From Halomicrobium salinisoli (GTDB lineage Archaea > Halobacteriota > Halobacteria > Halobacteriales > Haloarculaceae): a stretch of DNA of 64,000 bases. Positions within the stretch are counted from its first letter, which is position 1; each line of letters begins with the position of its first letter. A program made the position numbers and the translations under genes. The stretch spans positions 3,286,001 through 3,350,000 of the forward strand of contig NZ_CP084463.1 in NCBI RefSeq assembly GCF_020405185.1, written 5' to 3'. Below the pieces are notes generated by a model. That model was not told where the DNA came from and ran no database searches. It was given only the letters and a program-made list of their open reading frames with translations. Shown in pieces: positions 50,461 through 60,084 of the stretch.

Positions 50461-53145
50461 TCAGATCTCCTCGTAGAGCTCGACCACGTCGTCGAACTCG
50501 AGCTGGCCGTTCTCGTTGAAGTCGTAGGCCGCCTCGTTCAGCCGGACCGCGTCGGCGTCGAACTGCTCGAACAGCAGGACGACGTCGTTGAAGTCCAGCC
50601 GGCCGTTGCCGTTGACGTCCTCGTAGCGGCCGTCGCCGTCGGGGTCGGTCGGCGCTCCGCGACCGCCGGGCACCGCGGGCGGGCCCACGACCACGACGGC
50701 GGGGGTGGTGTCGGCCGAGAGCGCGTCGCCGTCGTCGTCGGTCGCGCTCTCGACCGAGACCTCGAGGTCGGTCGTGCCCGTCCCGTCGCCGCTCAGCGTG
50801 AGCGTCGCGAGGGCGACGTCCGCGCCGCCGTCCCCGACCGCGTCGTCGACGTCGAGCACGCGCAGGTCGGCGCGCCCGCCGTCGTCGCTCACCGACGTCT
50901 CGACCAGGCCGAACGACTCGGGGACGGAGACGTCCTCGATGGACGCGACAGCGGCGTCGGACAGCGAGACGGTCAGCTCAGCGCCGGCCAGCCCTTCCGG
51001 CGTCCGATCGACGGTGACGTCGGTCTCGGCGGTCTCGCCGCCCCGGACGGCCACGGAGTCGGCCGCCACGACCGGGTTCGGCTCGTAGACGTACAGGCAG
51101 TCGTTGGGGTACGAGCGGCCGGACTCGGCGAAGCCGTCCTCGCAGAGCAGCACGCGGTCGTCGCGCATCACGTAGACGTTGTCGATGTTACGCAGCGAGT
51201 CGTCGGCGTCGCCGGCCGGATCGGTGAAGTCGGGACCCACGACGACCGGCTCGAGTCGGCTGACGTCGTAGTCGGCGTCGAGGCGGCCGCGGTAGACCAC
51301 GCCGCCGTCGACGCGGTCCAGCTGCAGGTCGCCCTGCTCGTCGGCCATCGCGTCGTTGCACTCCGAGATGCCGAAGTAGACGTAGTCGCCCGGACCGGCG
51401 CCGTCCCGGCTGTCGACGCCCTCGGCCTTGTTGAACTCGATCGAGGCGCCGATCTCCTTGGCGGCCGCGCGCGTCTCGATGAACGGAACCTTCCGCAGGT
51501 CCTCGTCGACGCCGTCGGGACCGCGCTGCTCGTACTGCTGCGCCCACTCGACGATCTCCTCGCGGCTGACGTAGTTCTGGTTGCCCTCCTCGACGACCGT
51601 CTGGTCGGCCTCGGCGAGGACCTCGGGCGTGACCTCGTCGCCCTCGCTCCAGTCGGCGTGCGCGGCGAGGTAGTCGGCCTGGGTGACGTCGTCGTACTCG
51701 GCGATCCAGGACTCGACCTCGCGGTTGGTGGCGTGACCGAGCGGGATCCACTCGAGCGACAGGGTGACGTCGGCGGGGGACTTGCGCTCGCCCGCCTCGG
51801 CGGCAGAGGCGGCGTCGTTGGTGATCTTCGGCGCGTACAGCGTGCCGGCGACGTCCATCGGGTCGTCGTAGCTCGGGATCGGCTCGTCGGCGACGAACTT
51901 GTAGATGCCCTTGCTGTCGCCGTCGGAGGCACCGTAGACCGTCCGTTCGTCGCTCATCACGTCCGGGCACTCCCAGGCCGCCCGGCCCATGACCCAGTAC
52001 TTGACCGGCTGGGGCGTCTCGGCGGTCGGCTGGCGGACGTCGACGAAGTAGCCGTAGCGGTAGGGGTTGGGGTAGACGTCAGAGATCGGCTCCGTCGGGT
52101 TCTCGCCGTCGTCCCGGGCGACCGGCTCGGCGCCGAGCTGGTAGGCGAGGAACTCGACGCCGTCCAGCGCCCAGTAGCCCTGCAGCGTCCAGGACTCGTC
52201 GCCGTAGAGGTCGTCGACGGCGTTCTGGCACTCGGAGGGGTTCGGGCGGTTCCAGAACTGGCAGCCGCCGATCAGGCCCTGGCCGCTGCCGTTCTCGACG
52301 ACGTCGCCGACCGTGTGCTTCAGCGAGACGCGGGTGTGGGCGTAGTTCTCCTCGGCGGACAGCATCGTCCCCCACGGCGTCAGGTTGCCGTAGCAGTTGA
52401 TGCGCGTGCCGCCCTGCTCGCGCAGCGGTTCGGTGTTCGCGAGGTTGAGCGCCTCGTCGACGTCGGCCTCCCACGTGCCGTCCTCGTAGCTGATCGGGAC
52501 CCGCGTGATGTTACCCGGGCTGTTCTCCCAGTTGGTGAACAGGTACCCCTCCGTCCCGTCGTCGTTCGTCGGGACGAACTGGTTGCAGTCGGGGTTGGTC
52601 GCGGCGGCCCCGTACATCGTCCCGTCGAAGTTCTCGCGGGTGACGTCGGTGCCGTCGGGCGTCTGCGTGACGCCGAGCCGCTCGTCGCCCCCCTGGATCG
52701 GCTCGCGGGCCTGCGCGAGCATGACGAACTCGTGGTCGGCGGAGCGGACCTGCCCCTGCTCCTCGACGGTCCGCGGGACCGACACTTCCTCGAAGTCGTC
52801 GTTGTCGCCGTCGAACTCGAAACTGAAGCCGTCGAAGTACCCCACCCCGGCCCGGTCGTAGGGCGGCTGGTTGGCCTTCGCGCCGGCGTTCGAGAAGTCC
52901 CTGCCGCGCGTCCCCCGCGAGGGGTGCTGGAGGCTGTACAGCAGGGTTCCGTTCTCGAAGACGAACGGCCCCGTCACCTCCGCGCCGAAGGCGGTGTGGG
53001 AGAGCCGCTTGATGCTGCCCGAGACGCTCGGCGCCCCCGGCGTGTCCGTCTCCTCGACGTCGGCGCTCGCCACGCCGGGCACGCTGGCGCCCAGCGCGGC
53101 GGCGACTGTCGCTCTCATCAGGTTGCGGCGGTTGCAATCGACCAT
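50461..53145 (-). CDS. PhoX-family phosphatase with cohesin-like and dockerin domains
   Basis: An 894-residue secreted protein from ATG 53145. It has a Tat-type signal (CNRRNLMRATVAAALG), then a DUF839/PhoX domain to about residue 690, with conserved Asp/Glu/Asn-rich calcium segments such as NCYGNLTPWGTMLSAEENY. A cohesin-like domain at about 690-825 (PVVAADSVAVRGGETAETDV...GLAGAELTVSLSD) and a C-terminal dockerin at about 833-894 with two calcium loops (DPDGDGRYEDVNGNG; YDFNENGQLEFDD) follow. PhoX releases phosphate from organic esters outside the cell. Two palindromes mark the promoter. The next gene encodes a membrane-bound cohesin. Confidence 0.85.
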   Translation of the reverse strand: MVDCNRRNLMRATVAAALGASVPGVASADVEETDTPGAPSVSGSIKRLSHTAFGAEVTGPFVFENGTLLYSLQHPSRGTRGRDFSNAGAKANQPPYDRAGVGYFDGFSFEFDGDNDDFEEVSVPRTVEEQGQVRSADHEFVMLAQAREPIQGGDERLGVTQTPDGTDVTRENFDGTMYGAAATNPDCNQFVPTNDDGTEGYLFTNWENSPGNITRVPISYEDGTWEADVDEALNLANTEPLREQGGTRINCYGNLTPWGTMLSAEENYAHTRVSLKHTVGDVVENGSGQGLIGGCQFWNRPNPSECQNAVDDLYGDESWTLQGYWALDGVEFLAYQLGAEPVARDDGENPTEPISDVYPNPYRYGYFVDVRQPTAETPQPVKYWVMGRAAWECPDVMSDERTVYGASDGDSKGIYKFVADEPIPSYDDPMDVAGTLYAPKITNDAASAAEAGERKSPADVTLSLEWIPLGHATNREVESWIAEYDDVTQADYLAAHADWSEGDEVTPEVLAEADQTVVEEGNQNYVSREEIVEWAQQYEQRGPDGVDEDLRKVPFIETRAAAKEIGASIEFNKAEGVDSRDGAGPGDYVYFGISECNDAMADEQGDLQLDRVDGGVVYRGRLDADYDVSRLEPVVVGPDFTDPAGDADDSLRNIDNVYVMRDDRVLLCEDGFAESGRSYPNDCLYVYEPNPVVAADSVAVRGGETAETDVTVDRTPEGLAGAELTVSLSDAAVASIEDVSVPESFGLVETSVSDDGGRADLRVLDVDDAVGDGGADVALATLTLSGDGTGTTDLEVSVESATDDDGDALSADTTPAVVVVGPPAVPGGRGAPTDPDGDGRYEDVNGNGRLDFNDVVLLFEQFDADAVRLNEAAYDFNENGQLEFDDVVELYEEI

Positions 53146-53169
53146 GCAACTGGTCACTGCGATGGGTCC

Positions 53170-53209
53170 ATAAAGCGGCTTTATATTACCAGTATACTGT
53201 GCGTATACT
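53170..53209. promoter_or_regulatory. Two palindromes flanking the phoX TATA
   Basis: ATAAAGC-G-GCTTTAT (53170-53184) and AGTATAC-TGTGC-GTATACT (53191-53209) sit on either side of the minus-strand TATA (GGTAATATAA). The layout suggests a repressor or activator pair, possibly phosphate-responsive. Confidence 0.55.
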
Positions 53210-53419
53210 ACTCTGGACGGAAATGTACTCCGCGTTCGTACACGTTCGACTACGAACTCTATATAGACGGGCATAAACGGGTCGCGAGTGGAACCTGCAA
53301 CAGAACGAGTGACCGGCGCGATCGCGTGCCGTCGCGCGACCGGTCCGGAATCGAGGCGCAGCGCGCTCTCACGCCGGTACGATGCCGTGACGACCCTGGG
53401 GCGGTCGCGACGCCGCCGG

Positions 53420-53845
53420 TCACGCCGAACCGCGCTCCGCCGCCCCGCGGCGGATGCTCTCTGCGCGCTTGCGGACGTTGTCGATCATCCGCTCGACCTT
53501 CTCCGGCCTGTGGGCGAAGAAGGACCCGAGCCACTCGACGTCGACCCCCTCGCGCGTGTACAGGTACGCCGCGATGGTGTCCCGGCCCGCCTGGTACATC
53601 ACGGGCGGGACGCCGCGGTCGCCCGTCCCCTCCTCCTGAAAGCCGTTGACGTCGAAGTACACGTCGGCGTACAGCTCCGCGGTCTCCGGGTCGTCGAACG
53701 TCTCGCCGCGGTGGTGGGGCGCCTCGAAGCGATAGCGACGCTCCCCCGGTCCGTCGTCCGCCGCGACGATCCGCACGTCCATGACGTACTCGCGATGAAT
53801 CGACTCCCCCGCGTCGCCCGTCGACTGCGTGCCTGACGTCGGCAT
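53420..53845 (-). CDS. Haloarchaeal protein of unknown function
   Basis: A 141-residue protein from ATG 53845, or 120 residues from ATG 53782 (DVRIVAADDGPGERR). The first is preferred because a TATA-like GAAATACGC lies at leaderless spacing. Features are a mixed alpha/beta body (RYRFEAPHHRGETFDDPETA, YDVYFDVNGFQEEG-like VYFDVNGFQEEG) and a basic C-terminal helix (KVERMIDNVRKRAESIRRGA). No family is recognised. No signal peptide is seen. It is transcribed toward phoX's upstream region. Confidence 0.55.
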   Translation of the reverse strand: MPTSGTQSTGDAGESIHREYVMDVRIVAADDGPGERRYRFEAPHHRGETFDDPETAELYADVYFDVNGFQEEGTGDRGVPPVMYQAGRDTIAAYLYTREGVDVEWLGSFFAHRPEKVERMIDNVRKRAESIRRGAAERGSA

Positions 53846-54009
53846 GCACGGACGGTCGCTCAACGCGTATTTCAGCCTGTGTAATTGCCGTCCGTACCGG
53901 ACCCGGGGCACAGTGTGCGATACGTAGCCAAACGTATCCGGGCACGGCGGCGCCGGTCCCGCCGCTCGCGGGCCTCGGCCGTCGAAAAAACAGCGTCTCG
54001 TCTCCGGTC

Positions 54010-54672
54010 CTACGCCGCGCGCTTCGCGATCAGGCTGCCGCTCACGAGCGCGAAGAGAGCGACGACCTGATTGAACCCGGGCCCGGAGCCGCTGGTCGGG
54101 GTCGGCGGCTCGGTCGTCTCGGTGGACATCTGCCCCTCGCCGACGGTCACCGAACCCGACTCGACGGTCGGATCGGTGTCGTTGCCGTTGTCGTTGTCCA
54201 TGCTGTTGACGGTGGCCTCGATCGCCGTCTCACCGTCGGCCTCGCCCTGCACGGTGACCGTACCGAGGGTCACGTCCGACGCCCCGGGCTGGACGTTCTC
54301 CCCGAGGTCGGCGGCGCTCAGGGCCGCACCCGATCCGTCCGACGCGATAGCGGTGCTCTCCCCGACCGAGTCGAAGGACTCGCCCAGCGAGACGTTCGTC
54401 ACCGTCGCCACCGACGGGTCGGCGACGCTCACGTTCACGGCGAACCCGGACACGCCGTTCGGCGCCGTATCGAGCGCGACGGCGACCTCGGCCGTCTCGC
54501 CGGCGTCGATCGCCGCGTCCCCGACGGACAGCACGGGCCCGTCGGACTGTGCGCCGACGACCGCCGTCCCCGCGACGGTCGCGCCGAGCGCCACCGCGAC
54601 GACCGCCATCGTCGTGAGTGCTCGTCGTGCGTTCGATCCCCCAGTCGCGCGTGTCGTTAGTCCCCCAGCCAT
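54010..54672 (-). CDS. PGF-anchored cohesin-like protein
   Basis: A 220-residue paralogue of the protein at 49767. Signal peptide (LTTMAVVAVALGATVAGTAV), then a cohesin-like domain at about 47-170 (SVGDAAIDAGETAEVAVALD; SDVTLGTVTVQGEADGETAI), then a Thr/Pro-rich spacer. A C-terminal GSGPGFNQVVALFALVSGSLIAKRAA (PGF motif, hydrophobic helix, basic end) is a likely archaeosortase signal. The conserved core is shared with PhoX's cohesin-like domain. A TATA (ACTTATATAC) lies upstream near 54695. Confidence 0.7.
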   Translation of the reverse strand: MAGGLTTRATGGSNARRALTTMAVVAVALGATVAGTAVVGAQSDGPVLSVGDAAIDAGETAEVAVALDTAPNGVSGFAVNVSVADPSVATVTNVSLGESFDSVGESTAIASDGSGAALSAADLGENVQPGASDVTLGTVTVQGEADGETAIEATVNSMDNDNGNDTDPTVESGSVTVGEGQMSTETTEPPTPTSGSGPGFNQVVALFALVSGSLIAKRAA

Positions 54673-54905
54673 ATCTGTGCGACTTGATAGACTAGTATAT
54701 AAGTTGGTCGGTAACTGAAACCTGAAAAACCAGAGCCTCGCTGTAGAACGGCGAGCGAGTGGTACGTAGCCGAAACCGGGATTCGAGCGGTCGCCGGGGA
54801 CGGCCGCGGCTACCCGGGTTGCGCTCGAAAAAACGCGGTTCGCTTCGATCGCGGGTCGGTGCGGTCAGCGCGGTCAGGTGGCGTTTGTGACGGTACCGGC
54901 CGGGC

Positions 54906-56600
54906 TTACATCATGCCGCCCATGCCGCCGCCCATGCCGCCCATGCCGCCGCCCATTCCGCCGGGCGCGCCGCCGGGGCCGCCGGGACCGCCCTCGTCCT
55001 CGTCGTCGTCGCCGGAGCCGCCCTTCAGGTCGCCCGCGGCGATGACGTCGTCGATGCGGAGGATCATCACGGCGGCCTCCGTGGCCGACTCGACGGCCTG
55101 CGTCTTGACGCGCAGGGGCTCGACGACGCCGTCCTCGTTCATGTCGACGACCTCGCCGGTGTAGGCGTCGAGGCCGAACGTGTTGTCGCCGCCGTCGTGC
55201 TTGCTGCGCAGGTCGACCAGCGAGTCGATGGGGTCGAGACCGGCGTTCTCGGCGAGCGTGCGCGGGACGACGTCGATGGCGTCCGCGAAGGCCTCGATGG
55301 CCAGCTGCTCGCGGCCGCCGACGGAGTCAGCGTGGTCGCGCAGGCCCAGCGCGAGCTGGGTCTCGGGCGCGCCGCCGCCGGGCAGGACCTGGCCGTCCTC
55401 CAGCGTGGCGGCCACGACGCCCAGCGAGTCCTCGATGGCGCGCTCGACCTCGTCGGCGACGTGTTCGGTGCCGCCGCGGAGGATGAGCGTGACGGACTTG
55501 GCGTCCTCGATCTCCTCGACGAAGATGCGCTCGTCGCCGCCGACGTCCTTCTGGGCGACGGAGCCGGCGTAGCCGAGGTCCTCGTCGGTCACGTCGTCGA
55601 CGCTGGAGACGATGCGAGCGCCCGTGGCTCGCGAGAGCGCCTCGATGTCGGACTTCTTGGCCCGGCGGACCGCCAGGATGCCCTCCTGAGCGAGGTAGTG
55701 CTGGGCCATGTCGTCGATGCCCTTCTGGGTGATGACGACGTCGGCGCCGACGTCGGCGAGCTGGTCGACCATCTCCTGGAGCTGCTCCTCTTCCTGGTCG
55801 AGGAACTGCTGGAGCTGGTCGGGGTCGGTGACGTTGACCTCGGTGTCGAGCTCGGTCTCGGGCACCTCGATGGCGGTGTCGAGCAGCGCCACGTCGGCGT
55901 CGTCGACGGCGTAGGGCATGTTCTCGTGGACGCGCTCCTTGTCGATGATGACGCCCTCGACGAGCTCGGACTCGTCGATGGAGCCGCCGACGACCGTCTC
56001 GATCTGGATGTTGTCGGTGTCGACGACGCCGTCCTGAGCGACGGACTGGGCGGCGCGGACGACGAGCTCGGCGAGGACGTCCTTGGCGGACTCGGCGCCC
56101 TTGCCGGTCATCGCCGTGGCGGCGACCTTCTCGAGCTGCTCGGTGTCCTCGGGGGTGACCTCGATGGCCTGCTCCTCGAGGATCTCCTTGGCCTTCTCGG
56201 CGGCCTGGCGGTAGCCCTGGGCCAGGATGGTGGCGTGGATGTCCTGGTCGAGGAGCTCCTCGGCCTTCGAGAGGAGTTCACCGGCGATGACGACCGCCGT
56301 CGTCGTGCCGTCGCCGACCTCGTCCTCCTGGGTCTGGGCGACCTCGACGATCATGTTGGCGGCCGGGTGCTCGATGTCCATCTCGTCGAGGATGGTGACG
56401 CCGTCGTTCGTGACGACGACGGAACCCATGTCGTCGACGAGCATCTTGTCCATGCCCTTCGGACCGAGTGTGGTCCGAACGGCCTCGGCGACGGCCTGGG
56501 AGGCCGTGATGTTCATCGACTGCGCGTCCTTGCCGGAGGTCCGCTGGGACTCCTCCGACAGTACAAGCATGGGCTGATTACCCATCTGGCGCTGACTCAT
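54906..56600 (-). CDS. thsA: Thermosome (CCT-type chaperonin) subunit
   Basis: A 564-residue group II chaperonin subunit. Signature blocks are the N-terminal [14 protein letters not shown], the ATP-site [14 protein letters not shown] (GDGTT), the central [10 protein letters not shown] and the C-terminal [23 protein letters not shown]. The tail is the Gly/Met-rich [18 protein letters not shown], which fills the cavity in archaeal thermosomes. The folding ring needs other subunits elsewhere in the genome. A long TATA stretch (56628-56637) at leaderless spacing precedes the gene. Confidence 0.97.
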   Translation of the reverse strand: MSQRQMGNQPMLVLSEESQRTSGKDAQSMNITASQAVAEAVRTTLGPKGMDKMLVDDMGSVVVTNDGVTILDEMDIEHPAANMIVEVAQTQEDEVGDGTTTAVVIAGELLSKAEELLDQDIHATILAQGYRQAAEKAKEILEEQAIEVTPEDTEQLEKVAATAMTGKGAESAKDVLAELVVRAAQSVAQDGVVDTDNIQIETVVGGSIDESELVEGVIIDKERVHENMPYAVDDADVALLDTAIEVPETELDTEVNVTDPDQLQQFLDQEEEQLQEMVDQLADVGADVVITQKGIDDMAQHYLAQEGILAVRRAKKSDIEALSRATGARIVSSVDDVTDEDLGYAGSVAQKDVGGDERIFVEEIEDAKSVTLILRGGTEHVADEVERAIEDSLGVVAATLEDGQVLPGGGAPETQLALGLRDHADSVGGREQLAIEAFADAIDVVPRTLAENAGLDPIDSLVDLRSKHDGGDNTFGLDAYTGEVVDMNEDGVVEPLRVKTQAVESATEAAVMILRIDDVIAAGDLKGGSGDDDEDEGGPGGPGGAPGGMGGGMGGMGGGMGGMM

Positions 56601-56627
56601 AGTCGGTTGAAAGATTGAATGTGATTC

Positions 56628-56637
56628 TATATAAAAA
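56628..56637 (-). promoter_or_regulatory. Thermosome TATA element
   Basis: Minus strand TTTTTATATA, 28-37 bases before the ATG at 56600, on an otherwise GC-rich background. Heat induction from such promoters is known for cct genes in other haloarchaea. Confidence 0.6.
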
Positions 56638-56743
56638 TACCGGTCCCGGAACGATCATCCACCCACAGGACGCCGGACGCGCCCCCCGCCCGCCCGGCGG
56701 TACGATCGGTTTAAGTGGTGTTTCCCCACGTCTCCCGGTGTCG

Positions 56744-57841
56744 CTACCGCTCCATCCCGAACCGGCCGTGGCGGAGCTCCGGCGTCACGTTGATCCGCTC
56801 TATGTCGCGGCCGGTGCGGTACCAGACGAACGCCGCCCGGGTGAACAGTTCGCGACACTCGAGGCGGACCTCGCGGGGGTTGCCGCCGGTCCGCTCGTGG
56901 ACGTCGGCGACCGCCGCCGGCGTGAACAGGTCCTGCGAGCCGCCGTCGTACTCCTCCCCCCGGAAGTACGACAGCGACCGGGCGACGTACTCGTCGACGT
57001 CCTCGGGCCCGAACGGCTCGATCCCCTCGTAGTAGCGCAGCCGGGAGTCCAGCGTCGCCTTCACGTCCGAGAGCCGCTCCTTGCCGGCCGGCGTCCCGCT
57101 GACGAACAGCCGGACGCCCGCGTCGCCCGTCACCTGCAGCGCCGACAGCAGGTCCTCGGGCAGGTCCTCCAGCTCGTCGATCAGGACGAGCAGGGTGACC
57201 CCGTCGTCCCGGGCGGCGTCGGCCACCTCCCCCACAGCGCGCTTGGCCTCGCCCGTCGCCCACGGGATGCCGTCGCGGACCTGCCAGTAGTCGTCCGGAT
57301 CGATCCGGTAGCCCGCGTCGGCCGCGGTCCGGAGCACTCGCTCGTACAGCGCCCGCGGGGTCGTCTCGAGCGGGTTCTTCACGCTCGCGACGGCGAACTC
57401 CTCCCGCTGGCCGAGGTCGCGCTCGAGGATCTCCCGCAGCGCCGTCTTGCCCGTACCGTAGGGGCTGATCAGGCCGATGTGCTGGTCCTGCAGCAGCCAG
57501 CTCGTGATCTGGTTGAGCAGGGTCCGGTCGTGGCGGACGTACAGCGGCTCGGGCATCCCGTCCCGGCCCGCCTCCTCGGTGAAGGGCAGTTCGCTCGCGT
57601 CGTCGGGATCGCCCCCCAGCGCCCGACCGAACGCGAGCAGCCGCTCCTCGACCTCCGCCATCTGATCGAGGAGGACGCCCTCCTCGGTGGACCGGCGGCG
57701 CCGCTCGTCGTCGGTCCTGAGCTCCCGGAGCCTGTCGACGACCGCTTCGATGCGCTCGCCGTCCCCACCCCCGGACTCGCCCTGCAGCTCAGTCGACGCG
57801 CTGTTCCCGTCCCGTCGTCTCCCGGCGTCGTCCCCACTCAT
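56744..57841 (-). CDS. AAA-family ATPase with Orc/Cdc6-like core
   Basis: A 365-residue ATPase from ATG 57841. Walker A is LISPYGTGKTALREIL near residue 140, Walker B LLVLIDELEDLPEDLL near 235, and an arginine-rich sensor follows (LFVSGTPAGKERLSDVKATL). The acidic/basic N-terminal 100 residues are low complexity. It resembles haloarchaeal ATP-binding proteins of the Cdc6/Orc neighbourhood but lacks a clear C-terminal winged helix, so it may not be an origin protein. Its partner and target are unknown. A TATA (GTATTAACG) lies upstream. Confidence 0.65.
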   Translation of the reverse strand: MSGDDAGRRRDGNSASTELQGESGGGDGERIEAVVDRLRELRTDDERRRRSTEEGVLLDQMAEVEERLLAFGRALGGDPDDASELPFTEEAGRDGMPEPLYVRHDRTLLNQITSWLLQDQHIGLISPYGTGKTALREILERDLGQREEFAVASVKNPLETTPRALYERVLRTAADAGYRIDPDDYWQVRDGIPWATGEAKRAVGEVADAARDDGVTLLVLIDELEDLPEDLLSALQVTGDAGVRLFVSGTPAGKERLSDVKATLDSRLRYYEGIEPFGPEDVDEYVARSLSYFRGEEYDGGSQDLFTPAAVADVHERTGGNPREVRLECRELFTRAAFVWYRTGRDIERINVTPELRHGRFGMER

Positions 57842-57969
57842 TGTAACCCCCCGGCGATTGAGTACCTGGGACCGATTCCCGTTAATACTTTGCGACCGTT
57901 CACGGGGGAATCGAAGTCGGTGCCCGGTCGGTCGTCGGGGCACCGACGCCGACCCCGCTCCCGGCGGGC

Positions 57970-57978
57970 GGTTTAAGC
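57970..57978 (+). promoter_or_regulatory. TATA element of the small zinc protein gene
   Basis: GGTTTAAGC lies 24-32 bases before the ATG at 58002. Confidence 0.45.
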
Positions 57979-58001
57979 GCCCGTCGGCCGTCGTATCGAC
58001 C

Positions 58002-58166
58002 ATGTCCCCCGCGACCCACTCCTGTACCTGCGGCGCGACCCTCCGGTACCGGCAGGACCTCGTCCGCGAGCAGTCCGGCCGCTACCCGACCTGGAAGTGC
58101 AAGGACTGCCTGACGCCCGTCCCGGGGACCGTCGCCGAGAAGATCAAACACCAGCACCCGTCGTGA
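58002..58166 (+). CDS. 54-residue zinc-binding protein
   Basis: A small protein with four Cys (SCTCGATLRYR; WKCKDCLTPVP) arranged as CxC and CxxC, a zinc knuckle or ribbon, and a basic C-terminal end (KIKHQHPS). The ATG has a TATA at leaderless spacing. It is a likely DNA/RNA- or protein-binding micro-protein of unknown role. The longer upstream frame is antisense to the ATPase gene. Confidence 0.65.
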   Translation: MSPATHSCTCGATLRYRQDLVREQSGRYPTWKCKDCLTPVPGTVAEKIKHQHPS

Positions 58167-58193
58167 GATCGGACGGAAGCGAGAGGCGAGCCG

Positions 58194-58742
58194 CTATCCG
58201 GGGAACTGGTGGTAGTTCAGATCGTTGGCCTTCATCTCGTTGTGGCGGCGCTCGAGGAAGGAGTAGACCGAGCCGTGGGGCGCGCCGTCGAGGATCATCT
58301 CGGCGGCCTCGCGGACGGCGTCGACCTGCTCGGGTCCGCCGATGATGCCCAGCGTCGATCCGTAGATGACGACGTCGGCGCCGGTCAGTTCCTCCATCAG
58401 TTCGCGCGTGCGACCGCCCTCGCCGATGAGCCGGCCCTTCTGGCGGGTGAAGTCGTTGCGGTTGCGGGTGGCGGCGTCGATGTCGACGACGTCGAGCATC
58501 ATCATCTCGTCGTCCAGCAGGCGGAGGGCGTCCTCGGGGTTGAACCCGCGGCCGATGGCCTTCACGACGTCCGGCCCCTTCAGCCCCTTGACGGGGTCGC
58601 CGACGGACTCGACCTTCACCGACCCCGTCTCCGAATCGATGTCGAGGCGGACCTCGGCGCGTTCCTCGATCTCGCGCATGGTCTCACCCCCCTCGCCGAT
58701 CAGCGCACCGATGCGGTCCTGCGGAATCTTCACGTGTTGCAT
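58194..58742 (-). CDS. KH-domain RNA-binding protein (Pno1/Dim2-like)
   Basis: A 182-residue protein with two KH domains. The first is HVKIPQDRIGALIGEGGETM near residues 3-60, with a GxxG-type GEGG loop. The second has RLIGEGGRTRELMEELTGAD. This arrangement matches archaeal homologues of Dim2/Pno1, a factor in small-subunit ribosome assembly. In many archaea it sits next to rio1 and eif1a; here those genes lie 3.7 kb away (62438-63628). A TATA (GCTTAACTT) near 58775 suits a leaderless transcript. Confidence 0.88.
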   Translation of the reverse strand: MQHVKIPQDRIGALIGEGGETMREIEERAEVRLDIDSETGSVKVESVGDPVKGLKGPDVVKAIGRGFNPEDALRLLDDEMMMLDVVDIDAATRNRNDFTRQKGRLIGEGGRTRELMEELTGADVVIYGSTLGIIGGPEQVDAVREAAEMILDGAPHGSVYSFLERRHNEMKANDLNYHQFPG

Positions 58743-58836
58743 AATATATTCGTGAGTACTCGATCCGGGAAGTTAAGCCTTCGTCTGTGGGCCGACGGGC
58801 CGCCGAGCGGTCCGTAGACCCCGCCAGCGGGGCGGA

Positions 58837-60084
58837 TCAGACGACCGCCGATCGCAACTGTCTCCGCTCCTCGTCGGTCAGGCGGTAGGGCGCCAGTTCC
58901 TCGGCCAGCGGCCCGAGTGCGTCCCGCCGCCGCTGGTGGTCCCGGAGGAACTCGGCGAGCCGGTCGGCCGCGAGCTGCTTCAGCTCGCCGCTCAGTAGCT
59001 CTCCTTCCCGGTACTCTCGCGCGAGACGCTCGACGCGCTCGTCGTCGGGTTCGAGGAAGTAATAGAGGAGCTGATAGGCCACGTCGACCTCGGGGTCGCC
59101 GCCGTGCTCGCGGTGCTCCTCGACGTCGACGCGGCCCCCGGAGTAGGCGTACTGCATGATCTTGTCCCGCGCCTCGTCGGGATCGTCGGTCAGTTCGATT
59201 CCCGGCGCGTCGGCCGAGGAACTCATCTTGCCCGGCCCCTCGAGGCTGGGCAGGAACTTGCCCAGGAGGGCACCCGGCTTCCGCACGTCGAAGGCCTCCT
59301 TGCCGGCGACGTCTCGGCACACCCGGACGTGGGGGTCCTGGTCGACGGCCACCGGGACGAGCGTGGGGTGGGGCCCGTGGAGCAACTGGGGTAACAGCAG
59401 GTGCGTGGCCTGCACCGCCGGGTAGAACGAGAGGCCGACGTTCGGCGGTTCCCCGTAGGTCGCCTCGACCGTCGCCGGCGTGATGCGCTTCGCCACGCGC
59501 GTCGCGGTCGGGTAGACGGCACCGGCGTCGGGCCCGTCGATCACGAACCGCGTCCGCTCGGGGTCGAAGCCGACGGCGAGCAGATCCCGCAGGTTGTCCC
59601 GCGCGTGCTCGCGGATCTCCTCGCTGGACTGCTCTTTCAGGAGGTACTTCTCGTCGTCCGAGAGCGGGACGAACACGTGCGCGCCCGTCTCGTCCTGGAG
59701 CCGCTTCGCGAGGTAGAACGGCATCACGTGGCCCAGGTGCATCGGCCCCGAGGGGCCGCGTCCGGTGACGATCGAGTGGGTCTCGCCCGCCGCCGCGGCG
59801 TCGAGGAACGGGTCGACGTCCCGACCCGCGTAGTAGATCCCGCGCCGGAGCAGCGGGTGGTCCGGGAAGCGCTCGACCTGCTCGTCGGTGAGGCGGTCCG
59901 CGCCGAACCGCTCCAGTAGCTTCCCGTAGTCCACGTCGCCCTCGACCGCGTACGGCGTGACGGTGACGTCGTCGTCGTCGTCCGCGCCGCTCGCTTCCGT
60001 GTCGGTCGCTCCGTTCGGGCCATCGGCGCTGGCGTTCGCGTCGGTCGCGCTGGCTGTGCTGGCTGCGTCGTTGGCGTCCGTCAT
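58837..60084 (-). CDS. trpS: Tryptophanyl-tRNA synthetase
   Basis: A 415-residue class I synthetase from the ATG before TDANDAASTASATDANASAD. An acidic low-complexity N-terminus of about 40 residues precedes the conserved body. The HIGH-type motif is GRGPSGPMHLGHVMPFYLAK, and the KMSKS-type motif GPGKMSSSADAPGIEL. These fit archaeal/eukaryal TrpRS rather than TyrRS. The zone upstream (60085-60414) holds two strong hairpins. It sits between the KH gene and the serpin gene. Confidence 0.93.
   Translation of the reverse strand: MTDANDAASTASATDANASADGPNGATDTEASGADDDDDVTVTPYAVEGDVDYGKLLERFGADRLTDEQVERFPDHPLLRRGIYYAGRDVDPFLDAAAAGETHSIVTGRGPSGPMHLGHVMPFYLAKRLQDETGAHVFVPLSDDEKYLLKEQSSEEIREHARDNLRDLLAVGFDPERTRFVIDGPDAGAVYPTATRVAKRITPATVEATYGEPPNVGLSFYPAVQATHLLLPQLLHGPHPTLVPVAVDQDPHVRVCRDVAGKEAFDVRKPGALLGKFLPSLEGPGKMSSSADAPGIELTDDPDEARDKIMQYAYSGGRVDVEEHREHGGDPEVDVAYQLLYYFLEPDDERVERLAREYREGELLSGELKQLAADRLAEFLRDHQRRRDALGPLAEELAPYRLTDEERRQLRSAVV

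Noticed and set aside
50335..53649. Long plus-strand open frame opposite the PhoX gene
   Set aside because: Also an antisense shadow; PhoX on the other strand has a Tat signal and recognisable domains.
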